DNA from: SUG2458 sp051872335 | GTDB lineage: Bacteria > Bacillota_I > Bacilli_A > RFN20 > CAG-826 | DNA length: 64,000 nucleotides | Assembly (NCBI GenBank): GCA_051872335.1 | Contig: JBJEDT010000025.1 | Location: 1-64,000, forward strand | Reading direction: 5' to 3' | Program-made: the position numbers and the translations under genes | Shown: in pieces, positions 17,616-26,149 of the stretch | How the letters are laid out: each line of letters starts with the position of its first letter | Numbering within the stretch: the first letter of the stretch is position 1 | The notes under the pieces: generated by a model | Databases searched by the model: none | Told to the model about the DNA's origin: nothing | What the model saw: only the letters and a program-made list of their open reading frames with translations

Positions 17616-18074
17616 ATAATTATTTTTCATTGCTTTATCAATTGCACGTTTTGTATCTTTTTCTTTTTCCGTTTCACGTTTATCGTAAAGCTTTTTACCT
17701 TTAGCTAAAGCAATTTCTACTTTTGCTAAACCATCTTTAAAATAAATTTTTGTAGGAACAACAGTATATTGTTTTTCTTTTACTTTTTGAGATAATTTTA
17801 ATATTTCTCTTTTATGAAGTAATAATTTTCTTGAACGTAAAGGGTCGTGATTAAAAATATTTCCTTCTTTATAAATAGATATGTGCATATTAATTAAGAA
17901 AGCTTCCCCGTTTTTAAAGACGACATAAGCATCATTCATTGATGCTCCATTTACTCTTAAAGATTTAATTTCGGTACCAACAAGAGCAATACCAACCTCT
18001 AGAAAATCAAATAAGAAATAATTAAAAGAAGCCTTTTTATTATTAGCTATAATTTTAATACCTGTATTTTTCAT
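17613..18074 (-). CDS. smpB: SsrA-binding protein SmpB
   Basis: 153 residues, typical length. Signatures: 'IKIIANNKKASFNY', 'LVGTEIKSLRVNGASMNDAYV', 'HDPLRSRKLLLHKREI' and the basic tail 'LAKGKKLYDKRETEKEKD', which folds in the decoding centre. SmpB delivers tmRNA to stalled ribosomes; the tmRNA gene itself is not in this window. Third gene in secG-rnr-smpB order as in Bacillus. AAAGGAGG site just before the ATG. Confidence 0.96.
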   Translation of the reverse strand: MKNTGIKIIANNKKASFNYFLFDFLEVGIALVGTEIKSLRVNGASMNDAYVVFKNGEAFLINMHISIYKEGNIFNHDPLRSRKLLLHKREILKLSQKVKEKQYTVVPTKIYFKDGLAKVEIALAKGKKLYDKRETEKEKDTKRAIDKAMKNNY

Positions 18075-18120
18075 ATAAAAGACCTCCTTTTCTTTATATT
18101 ATATAATATCAAATAAAAAT

Positions 18121-20223
18121 TTATCTTCTTTTTTTATTCTTCTTTTTAGGTTTATATGATTGTCTAGGTTTCTTATCATTTACTAAAGCAAATGTAGAAA
18201 TACCAGCATATTTATCACACTTTATAAGTGTAGCAGTAATTTTATCACCTAAAAAGAATTTTTTATTTGTTCTTCTTCCAACAGCATAAAAACTAGATTC
18301 ATTAACAATATAATAGTCATCCATATCTTCAAAACGAAGCGAACCTGATAATCCGTTTTCTAATTCAAAATACAATCCACTATTAGTAATACCATCAATA
18401 TATCCAGTGAAAGTTTCACCAATAAATTGTTCCATATACTCTGCACCTTTAATATCGTTACATTCCCTTTCAATAGTAATTGCTCTTCTTTCTTTAGCAG
18501 AAGTATTTTCACTTATATAATCTAATAAGTTTGATAAATTACTTATGTTACTAAAATCTTTATTAATAATATAACGTTTCAATAATCGATGAACAATTAA
18601 ATCAGGGTACCTTCTAATTGGAGAAGTAAAATGTGTATAGCATTTTGAAGCTAATCCAAAATGACCTTTGTTAGAAGTTGCATAACGAGCTTTTGCTAAG
18701 CATCTTAATAAAGTTGCACAAATGACATTTTTCTTTTCTCCCTCATCCATTTTACTAATATGTTTTTGTAAATCTAATGGTGTACATGACAAAGGTGAAA
18801 AATCAGCTTTAATTCCAATTCGTGATGAAAAAGAAATAAAATTTGATAATTTTTTAGCAACAGGATTTTCATGAATTCGATAAATAAATGGCATATTCAT
18901 TTTATTAACTGTTTTTGCCACAACTTCATTTGCAAGAACCATAAAATCTTCAATGAGTTTTTCAGCATCACGAGAAACCTTTTTTGAAATATTAATAGGA
19001 AATCCTTTTTCATCAACAGTAATTTTGATTTCAGGAACATCTAACTCTAAGCAGCCACGATCATTTTTTGTTTTTCTTATAATATGAGCAAGCTCATCAA
19101 ATAATAAAATTTGTTTTTCAAGCTTTGTCAAAGTTGCAGGATTAACATCTTTTTTTGTCTCTAAAACTTCATTAACATAATTATATGTTAATCTATGCGA
19201 GGATCTAATTACAGATTCTTCAATAGAAGAGTTTAGTATATTTCCATATTCATCTAATTGAATAATGCATGATAAAGTTAATCTATCTACACCTTCGTTT
19301 AATGAACAAATTCCATTTGATAAACTAAAAGGTAACATAGGTACAACTTTAGAAGTAATATAAATTGATGTGCCACGATTGAAAGCTTCTTTATCTAAAA
19401 AAGAACCTTCTTTAACATAATAAGAAACATCAGCAATATGTACTCCAAGAGTATAAATATCATTTTCTTTTGTTAATGATATTGCATCATCAAAATCACG
19501 AGAATCATCACCATCAATTGTAACAATAAAATCATCTCTAAAATCCGATCTATTTGCTAAATCTTTTTCATCAACAGTTTGAGGAACATTTAATACTTCT
19601 TGATTTACTTCATCAGGGAATTCAATAGGAGCATCATTTTCTAAAATAACTCTTCTAATATCCATAAATGGAGCATTTTTTTGCCCTAAAACATTTGTAA
19701 TTTTCACATAACAAATTGTTTTTTCAAAAGTTAGTATTTGAGCTTGAACAATATCACTAACATTAGCAATACCTTCTTTAATAATAAATTTTATATTTTC
19801 ACATGCAAGAGCATTAACCTCTAATACTAACCCTTGTTCATCTTTAAGAACTTCACCAACAATATCATTATATCTACGTTTAATTACTTGAATTACTTTA
19901 AATAACCCATGCATATAACGTAAGTAAACAGTATCTCCTAAAAAAGCATTACCCATGTAAGCTTCTTCAATTCGAATATCATCCTCTTCGTTGTCTATTA
20001 AAGCAAAAGCAAAATGTTTTTTAACTGAAATAATAGTTGCTTTTAAAAGACCTAGACTTGAAGGCAAAACAAAACCATCATCTTCTTTGATGATATCTCC
20101 TTCATCCTCTAGTGCTTTTAATAATTCCATTAAATCTTTTTTCTTTCCATCGTATTGGCTGCATAAATCACCAATTTTACAATATGGATTATCACTTATA
20201 AAATTTAATATTTTTTCTTTCAT
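18121..20223 (-). CDS. rnr: Ribonuclease R (RNase II/R family 3'-5' exoribonuclease)
   Basis: 700 residues. N-terminal winged-helix region (1-60), two cold-shock domains (about 70-215), RNB catalytic domain (about 240-570) with 'FIVTIDGDDSRDFDDAISL' holding the Asp cluster for Mg2+, 'GVHIADVSYYV', 'YTHFTSPIRRYPDLIVHR', then an S1 domain (about 620-690) and a Lys/Arg-rich tail ('KPKKKNKKRR'). It degrades structured RNA and trims tagged transcripts together with SmpB/tmRNA, matching the neighbour. Its AGGGGG ribosome site (20230-20235) begins directly after the T-tract of the secG terminator, so expression likely relies on read-through. Confidence 0.95.
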   Translation of the reverse strand: MKEKILNFISDNPYCKIGDLCSQYDGKKKDLMELLKALEDEGDIIKEDDGFVLPSSLGLLKATIISVKKHFAFALIDNEEDDIRIEEAYMGNAFLGDTVYLRYMHGLFKVIQVIKRRYNDIVGEVLKDEQGLVLEVNALACENIKFIIKEGIANVSDIVQAQILTFEKTICYVKITNVLGQKNAPFMDIRRVILENDAPIEFPDEVNQEVLNVPQTVDEKDLANRSDFRDDFIVTIDGDDSRDFDDAISLTKENDIYTLGVHIADVSYYVKEGSFLDKEAFNRGTSIYITSKVVPMLPFSLSNGICSLNEGVDRLTLSCIIQLDEYGNILNSSIEESVIRSSHRLTYNYVNEVLETKKDVNPATLTKLEKQILLFDELAHIIRKTKNDRGCLELDVPEIKITVDEKGFPINISKKVSRDAEKLIEDFMVLANEVVAKTVNKMNMPFIYRIHENPVAKKLSNFISFSSRIGIKADFSPLSCTPLDLQKHISKMDEGEKKNVICATLLRCLAKARYATSNKGHFGLASKCYTHFTSPIRRYPDLIVHRLLKRYIINKDFSNISNLSNLLDYISENTSAKERRAITIERECNDIKGAEYMEQFIGETFTGYIDGITNSGLYFELENGLSGSLRFEDMDDYYIVNESSFYAVGRRTNKKFFLGDKITATLIKCDKYAGISTFALVNDKKPRQSYKPKKKNKKRR

Positions 20224-20235
20224 ACAGCACCCCCT

Positions 20236-20262
20236 AAAAAAAGAAAAAGAGGCGAACCTCTT
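20236..20262 (-). terminator. Intrinsic terminator between secG and rnr
   Basis: Minus-strand stem AAGAGG / CCTCTT closed by a TTCG tetraloop (20247-20262), then TTTCTTTTTTT. The T-tract touches the rnr ribosome site, so it can act as an attenuator of rnr-smpB. Confidence 0.8.
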
Positions 20263-20554
20263 ATTTCAAGCTTAATAAATTTATTAATGCCATTGCAGTT
20301 TCTGTTGAATCACTTGCTGAACTACTAGCACTAAGACCTCTAATTAATACAGCAATTAAGAAGAATGCAATTGCAAATCCAAATGTCATCCATGAAATTA
20401 CTAATTCAGAACCTCTTTCTTTTTGCTTAGCAAAAACATTAAGTCCACCACCAGTAATAGCACCAGAAGCACCATCTGATTTACCACCTTGTAATAAGGA
20501 TAAAATTATAATAATAACAGCAATTACTAAGAATATAATATCTAAAGCACCCAT
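20261..20554 (-). CDS. secG: Preprotein translocase subunit SecG
   Basis: 97 residues from ATG 20554, with GGAGGT 7 nt upstream; a TTG-started longer frame would overlap that site. Two transmembrane helices ('IIFLVIAVIIIILSLLQ' and 'ISWMTFGFAIAFFLIAVLI') flank the SecG loop 'GGKSDGASGAITGGGLNVF'. SecG stabilises SecYEG during SecA-driven export. The Ser/Ala-rich tail is longer than usual (about 25 residues after helix 2). First gene of secG-rnr-smpB. Confidence 0.92.
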   Translation of the reverse strand: MGALDIIFLVIAVIIIILSLLQGGKSDGASGAITGGGLNVFAKQKERGSELVISWMTFGFAIAFFLIAVLIRGLSASSSASDSTETAMALINLLSLK

Positions 20555-20655
20555 GTTTAATACCTCCAATATTCAAATCAACCATACGGTCGCTTTAATA
20601 TAATACAATAAATCGTTTGTAAATAATAGTTTTTTTTAAAATAAAAACTTTCTTT

Positions 20656-22632
20656 TTACATTTTTTCTTTCAATTCAATGATTATATCACGGATTTTTGC
20701 TGCTCTTTCAAAATCAAAATTCTTAGCAGCTTCTTTCATTTCAGACTCTAGCTTTTTAATATCTTGTTTTGTTTCACTACGAGATTTTTTGCCATTCTTA
20801 GATCCTAATTCTTCAATTATATCGTCCGTAACACCTAATGGCTTTGCAATTTCTTTAATGATAGTTGTTGGAACGATACCATTTTCTTCATTATATTTTT
20901 CTTGAATAGCACGTCGTCTTTTAGTTTCTTTAATAGCATAAGACATGGAGTCAGTAATACTATCTGCATACATAATTACCGTACCATTAGCATTACGAGC
21001 AGCACGTCCAATAATTTGAATTAACGATCTTGAAGAACGTAAAAAACCTTCTTTATCAGCATCTAATATTGCAATAAGAGAAACTTCAGGTATATCTAAA
21101 CCTTCCCTTAATAAATTAATACCAACTAAAACATCATAAGTTCCTTTTCTTAGTTCATATAAAATAACTGTTCTTTCTAAAGTTTTGGTTTCATTATGTA
21201 TATAAGCTACTTTATATCCCCTATCTTTTAGATATGAAGTCAAATCTTCAGCCATTCTAATGGTTAAAGTAGTAATTAAAGTTCTTTCATTTTTATCAAT
21301 TCTCTTTTTGATTTCATTCATCAAATCATCAATTTGTCCATGTGTTGGTCGAACATAAACTATTGGATCTAAAAGTCCAGTAGGACGAATAATTTGTTCT
21401 ACAACTTCATTATTACAATGATCAAGTTCATAATCACCTGGTGTTGCTGAAGTACAAATTACATTTCTCATTTTTGTTTCAAATTCTTCAAATCTTAAAG
21501 GACGATTATCGAGAGCTGAAGGTAATCTAAATCCATATTCAACAAGTGTTGTCTTACGAGATCTATCACCATTATGCATTCCTCTTACTTGAGGTAATGT
21601 AACATGTGATTCATCGATTACTAATAAAAAGTCATCAGGAAAATAATCCATCAATGTATAAGGTGGCTCTCCTTCTTTTCTTCCATCGATGTATCGAGAA
21701 TAGTTTTCAATTCCTGGGCAAATACCAAATTCTTCTAATGATTCGATATCTTGTCTAGTACGCATTTCAAGTCTCTGCTCTTCTAGTAATTTATTTTGTC
21801 CATGTAATTCAACTAATCTATCTGCTAAATCAGACCTGATTTCTTTACAAGCAGCTTTAATTCTTTGTTGAGTTGAAGCGTGTGCATTAGCAGGAAAAAT
21901 CGGATACATTTTATACTTATGTATCACTTCTCCAGTTACTGGATTTACGGACACGATGCGTTCAATTTCATCTCCAAAAGTATCAATTTTAATGATGTAG
22001 TCAGTAGTAGATGAAGGACAAATTTCAATAATATCTCCTCTTACTCTAAAAGTTCCAGGAGCTGTTTCTAAATTATTACGATGATATTGACCTTCAATTA
22101 ATGCATCAAAAAATTTCTTTCTATCTAATATATCTCCGACATGCAAATTTAATACTAAACTTCTATATTCTTGAGGATCGCTTAATCCATAAATAGAAGC
22201 AACTGAACCAACTACAATAGTATCTTTTCGGGAAATAATAGAATTTACTGCTGAACTACGCATAATTTCAATATCTTCGTTCATTACAGCATTTTTATCA
22301 ATATATGTATCAGTTCTAGGAAGATAAGCTTCAGGTTGATAAAAATCAAAGTTTGAAACAAAATATTCAACTTTATTATTTGGAAATAATTCTTTAAATT
22401 CAGAATAAAGCTGTCCAGCTAAAGTTTTATTATGAACTAATACTAAAGTCGGTTTTTGTACCTTTTCAATAACATTGGCAATAGTAAAAGTTTTACCAGT
22501 TCCGGTGGCACCTAAAAGAACTTGAAAATGTTTTCCATTTTCAAGACCTTCAACAAGAGAAGAAATAGCTGTAGGTTGATCTCCTGTAGGTTTATGTTTA
22601 GAAACTATTTCAAACTTTATACTATCATCCAT
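20656..22632 (-). CDS. uvrB: Excinuclease ABC subunit B (UvrB)
   Basis: 658 residues, full length. Walker A 'LLGATGTGKTFTIANVI', the beta-hairpin/damage-wedge region near 'SNFDFYQPEAYLPRTDTYI' (commonly SYYDYYQPEAYVP; here the aromatic pattern is N-F-D-F-Y), Walker B 'LLVIDESHVTLPQ', helicase motif VI 'QIIGRAARN' and a C-terminal UVR coiled coil from about 620 ('KQDIKKLESEMKEAAKNFDFERAAKIRD'... family pattern) for UvrA/UvrC contact. It verifies damage in nucleotide excision repair. uvrA does not follow, unlike in Bacillus. Only 2 bp after the S41 protease gene. Confidence 0.96.
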   Translation of the reverse strand: MDDSIKFEIVSKHKPTGDQPTAISSLVEGLENGKHFQVLLGATGTGKTFTIANVIEKVQKPTLVLVHNKTLAGQLYSEFKELFPNNKVEYFVSNFDFYQPEAYLPRTDTYIDKNAVMNEDIEIMRSSAVNSIISRKDTIVVGSVASIYGLSDPQEYRSLVLNLHVGDILDRKKFFDALIEGQYHRNNLETAPGTFRVRGDIIEICPSSTTDYIIKIDTFGDEIERIVSVNPVTGEVIHKYKMYPIFPANAHASTQQRIKAACKEIRSDLADRLVELHGQNKLLEEQRLEMRTRQDIESLEEFGICPGIENYSRYIDGRKEGEPPYTLMDYFPDDFLLVIDESHVTLPQVRGMHNGDRSRKTTLVEYGFRLPSALDNRPLRFEEFETKMRNVICTSATPGDYELDHCNNEVVEQIIRPTGLLDPIVYVRPTHGQIDDLMNEIKKRIDKNERTLITTLTIRMAEDLTSYLKDRGYKVAYIHNETKTLERTVILYELRKGTYDVLVGINLLREGLDIPEVSLIAILDADKEGFLRSSRSLIQIIGRAARNANGTVIMYADSITDSMSYAIKETKRRRAIQEKYNEENGIVPTTIIKEIAKPLGVTDDIIEELGSKNGKKSRSETKQDIKKLESEMKEAAKNFDFERAAKIRDIIIELKEKM

Positions 22633-22634
22633 AA

Positions 22635-24080
22635 TTATTCACCAATATAAGTTGTCTTAAAACTTTCCATTCTTACTAAATAATAATCATATAATTCTTT
22701 TTGAAGCAGACGACCAGTTTCAAGATTCATTGAAGAAGTTATAGACAAACTTCTAGCTTCTTGATATTTTTCAAGTGCTTCATTATAACTTGCATAACTT
22801 GTGCCTAATAATAAATTAACTGATCTTATTATTCTATCTTTAATTTCTTTTTGTTCTTCTTGAGTATATGCTTCTAAATTTAATTCTCCATAAAAATAGA
22901 AGCAATCATTTAAGTCATAACCATCACTAGGAGCAATACCAATTCCATGAATACATACTGCTTCATTTTGACTAATAGGATATTGAGATTTTGCAGAGGT
23001 ATAGCGTAAAACAGAACCATCACTAAAATATTTTAAAGACTGGACAATTCCTTTACCATAAGAAGTAGTACCAAAAATAGTTGCATCTTTAGCATATTTC
23101 ATAGCAAGAGCAAATGTTTCACTAGCACTAGCTGAGTTTCTATCCTGAATAATGTTAAATTTCTTAATATGCGAATATGTAGGGTTAGTGCTTGTTTTAT
23201 AACTTTCAACTGTTCCATCTTTATAAACATATTGTAAAACAGTACTTCCTTTTGGCAAGAATAGTCCACAAAGATTTACAGCACTTTGAACATAGCCACC
23301 ACCATTACTTCTTAAATCAATAGTAAGTTGATCAATTTGTTGGCCATGTTCATCTTCGATGAGTTTTAAAACATTTCTAACAGTAACTTCTAAATGTTGA
23401 TCTAAGAAAGTATCAACCTTAATTGTTGCAATGAGTTTTCCACCAACGATTCTACTATCAATTTTTTTAGCCCCATAATAATAGTAATCCCCACGATCAA
23501 ACTGAATAATTTTTTCACTATTTGTTTCTTTATCTAAAATACGATATTTTAGTGTATTTGATTCATCATTATATATTGCATCAATAAATTCACTATAAGA
23601 TAAATCTGCGAAAACTTTTTCTTCATCATTTACCCATGAAGATAAAATAACATCACCTTCACTTAAACCAACTTCATTACAAGGAGCATTACCATAAGTC
23701 CATTGAACAAAAGCATTACCGCCATAATAAATGAATTTAAAACCTAGACCTTGTTGAGTAGTTGAAAGATGTTGATCTTCTTTATTTGTTGTATAAAAAG
23801 TATAGTTATCACCACAACTTGTCATGCCATTTATTGCAGCATCAACAACGCTTTTATCTATATCTTCTTCACCAAAGAAATATTCATCTATCATGATGTC
23901 ATAAACTTCTAATAATTTAGCAATGTTAGGATCATCATATTTCTTATATTGTTGATAAACAACGATTCCACTAACTGCTCCACCAACAAGAAGTGATATT
24001 GCTGAAGATATAATAATTGAACGAACAACTACTTTTTTATGAGCGCTTTTTTCAACAAAATTACCTAATTCATTAGCCAT
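22635..24080 (-). CDS. S41 C-terminal processing peptidase (CtpA/CtpB-like), membrane anchored
   Basis: 481 residues from ATG 24080 (AAGGGGTG site 6 nt upstream; an in-frame GTG further up would overlap it). N-terminal transmembrane helix about residues 22-44, a PDZ domain (about 110-190: 'GLGFKFIYYGGNAFV', 'AGLSEGDVI'-like 'EVGLSEGDVILSSW') and an S41 catalytic domain with the Ser in 'NSASASETFALAMKYA' and Lys in 'TSYGKGIVQS'. CtpB proteases cut SpoIVFA during sporulation in Bacillus; others process envelope proteins. The context yitT-ctp-uvrB downstream of prfB matches the Bacillus ctpB region. Confidence 0.92.
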   Translation of the reverse strand: MANELGNFVEKSAHKKVVVRSIIISSAISLLVGGAVSGIVVYQQYKKYDDPNIAKLLEVYDIMIDEYFFGEEDIDKSVVDAAINGMTSCGDNYTFYTTNKEDQHLSTTQQGLGFKFIYYGGNAFVQWTYGNAPCNEVGLSEGDVILSSWVNDEEKVFADLSYSEFIDAIYNDESNTLKYRILDKETNSEKIIQFDRGDYYYYGAKKIDSRIVGGKLIATIKVDTFLDQHLEVTVRNVLKLIEDEHGQQIDQLTIDLRSNGGGYVQSAVNLCGLFLPKGSTVLQYVYKDGTVESYKTSTNPTYSHIKKFNIIQDRNSASASETFALAMKYAKDATIFGTTSYGKGIVQSLKYFSDGSVLRYTSAKSQYPISQNEAVCIHGIGIAPSDGYDLNDCFYFYGELNLEAYTQEEQKEIKDRIIRSVNLLLGTSYASYNEALEKYQEARSLSITSSMNLETGRLLQKELYDYYLVRMESFKTTYIGE

Positions 24081-24092
24081 ATTTATCACCCC

Positions 24093-25025
24093 TTATAATT
24101 TACTTTTTGGGAAAGATGCAAAACCTTCACCATTTACTTCATGAGATAAAGTAATTGTAATAAAAGCTTTTGAATCAATTTTTGAAATGTTTTCTATAAG
24201 ATAAGTATATTCTTTTCTATCAAAAGCTACCATAATTACTTTACGAGGTTCTTTAGAATATCCTCCTTCGGCTTCTAAAAGAGTAGAACCTCTTCCTAAT
24301 GTATTAATAATAAAATCATTTATCTCTTCATATTTGTCCGAAACAATTTTAGCAACAAAAGTAGAAGAATAACCAATAAATACTTTTTCAATCATTGCTG
24401 AACATAAGAAGGCACCAATGATACCAATGACTGTTGAAGTAAGATTTCTAAAGACAAGGAAACCGCATAAAATAATTAAAGCATCAATAACAAAAGCTCC
24501 GATTGAACATTTAATTTTTAAATACTTTTGACCAATAAAAGCAAGAATATCTAAACCACCAGTTGAGCCTCCACCTTTAAAAGTAATAGCACAACCTAGA
24601 CCAACTAAAACAGAACCACAAATTGCTGCAAGTAAAGTATTAAATTCATCGATATTATTAAATGTCAACCATTCTTCTGGTTTCATAACTCTCATAATAA
24701 AAGAAAGAGCAAAAGGATAAATAATAACTGAAACTAATGTTTGTAAAGTAAATTTCTTGCCTAAGAAAATAAGACCAATAAAGAAAAGCACCCAGTTTAA
24801 AATTAAGACATATAAATCAATTTTATTTTCTCCTCCAATGACAGATTGAAGAACAATTGCAATACCTGAAATTCCACCAGTAACAATATCATAAGGTACT
24901 AAGAAAGCAGCTGTACCAAATGCTAATAAGAAATTTCCAATAACAACCAAAAAGAAATGATATAACATCATCAAATAATCTCTTTTTGTATAATTCTTAA
25001 AGTGTTCTTTTATTTTTTTAAACAT
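24093..25025 (-). CDS. YitT-family membrane protein (DUF161 + DUF2179)
   Basis: 310 residues: five or six transmembrane helices (first about residues 18-45, 'VVIGNFLLAFGTAAFLVPYDIVTGGISGIAIVLQ' region) and a C-terminal soluble DUF2179 domain of about 85 residues ('IINTLGRGSTLLEAEGGYSKEPRKVIMVAF' region). The 'GGSTGGLDILAFIGQKYLKI' loop is a family hallmark. Function unknown; Bacillus YvjA in the same neighbourhood is the probable counterpart. It starts inside the end of prfB (8-bp overlap), so it is translationally coupled. Confidence 0.9.
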   Translation of the reverse strand: MFKKIKEHFKNYTKRDYLMMLYHFFLVVIGNFLLAFGTAAFLVPYDIVTGGISGIAIVLQSVIGGENKIDLYVLILNWVLFFIGLIFLGKKFTLQTLVSVIIYPFALSFIMRVMKPEEWLTFNNIDEFNTLLAAICGSVLVGLGCAITFKGGGSTGGLDILAFIGQKYLKIKCSIGAFVIDALIILCGFLVFRNLTSTVIGIIGAFLCSAMIEKVFIGYSSTFVAKIVSDKYEEINDFIINTLGRGSTLLEAEGGYSKEPRKVIMVAFDRKEYTYLIENISKIDSKAFITITLSHEVNGEGFASFPKSKL

Positions 25026-26131
25026 GCTTCTTTGCCTCCATTTCTAAATAAGAATAAAGGAAGTTATCAATTTTACCATTCATGACTTCATCAACATTAA
25101 CTTCTGAATAATCAGTTCGATGATCTTTAACCATCGTATAAGGGCAAAAGACATAAGATCTAATTTGAGATCCCCATTCAATATTTTTTTGCTCTCCGAC
25201 AATCTTATTCAATTTATTTTTTCTTTCTTCAAGTTTTAATTGTAATAAATGTGATTTAAGCATCGTCATACAGATTGCTCTATTTTGAATTTGAGATTTT
25301 TCAATTTGAGAAGAAACAACAATTCCAGTAGGGATATGGGTCATTCTTACAGCTGAATCAGTTTTATTAACGTTTTGGCCACCAGCTCCGGATGATCTAT
25401 ATGTATCTACTTTAATATCTTTCTCATTTAAATCAATTTCAATAGAATCATCAAATTCAGGAATAACGTTTACAGAAGCAAAGGAAGTATGACGGCGACC
25501 TTGCGAATCAAAAGGTGATATTCTAACAAGACGATGTACTCCTTTCTCACCTTTTAAATATCCGTATGCATTATGACCTCTAATAGCAATGGTTGCTGAT
25601 TTTAGACCAGCTACATCACCAGTTTGATAATCAATAATGGCAACTTTAAATTTCTTTTCTTCGGCAAAACGAATATACATACGATATAACATATCTGCCC
25701 AGTCTTGAGATTCAGTTCCACCTGCTCCAGGATGGAATTCTAAAATAGCATTCAAGTGATCATATTCATCTTGAAAAAGAATTTCCAACTTAAAAGAATC
25801 TAACTCACTATTAAGTTTAGTTAGATTATTATCAGCTAGTTCATGAAATTCAAAATCACCTGTTTCATCAAATAAAACAAGGCAATCTTGAATATCATTT
25901 ATTTGTTTATTTAAACTTGATAGAGTATCAAGTATTTCTTTTTTTTCATTGTACTCACGACTTATTATTGTCGCTTCTTTTGGATTATCCCAAAAATCGT
26001 CAGCTGCCATAAGTTGTGAGTTTTTCTTTACACTAGCTTCAAGAGAAGCAGTGTCAAAGTGAATCACCTAACTCTTTGACAGTTTTAGAAACGATTTGAA
26101 GGAAATTTTTTATTTCAAAAATTTCTCTCAT
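25018..26131 (-). CDS. prfB: Peptide chain release factor 2 (RF2) with programmed +1 frameshift
   Basis: RF2 recognises UAA/UGA. Reading frame one starts at ATG 26131 (AAAGG site 8-9 nt upstream; an in-frame ATG at 26140 is too close to it) and runs 25 codons to a TGA at 26056-26054 within CTT-TGA-C. A +1 shift there continues as Asp-Thr-Ala-Ser-Leu-Glu into the 345-residue remainder, giving about 370 residues, normal for RF2. The catalytic 'SSGAGGQNVNKTDSAVR' (GGQ) is present and 'GGTESQDWADMLYRMY' is typical. The shift site uses codon 25, as in Escherichia coli within a codon. It sits directly downstream of secA, as in Bacillus. Confidence 0.95.
26053..26059 (-). promoter_or_regulatory. RF2 programmed frameshift site CTTTGAC
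   Basis: Minus strand CTT (26059-26057), TGA (26056-26054), C (26053). An upstream AGGTGA a few bases before CTT can act as the internal Shine-Dalgarno stimulator. Low RF2 lets the ribosome slip and make more RF2. Confidence 0.93.
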
Positions 26132-26149
26132 ATATTTCATCCTTTCAAA

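Noticed and set aside
25018..26067. prfB starting at an internal codon near 26067
   Set aside because: The codon is not a good start; RF2 N-terminal residues continue upstream through a CTTTGAC frameshift.
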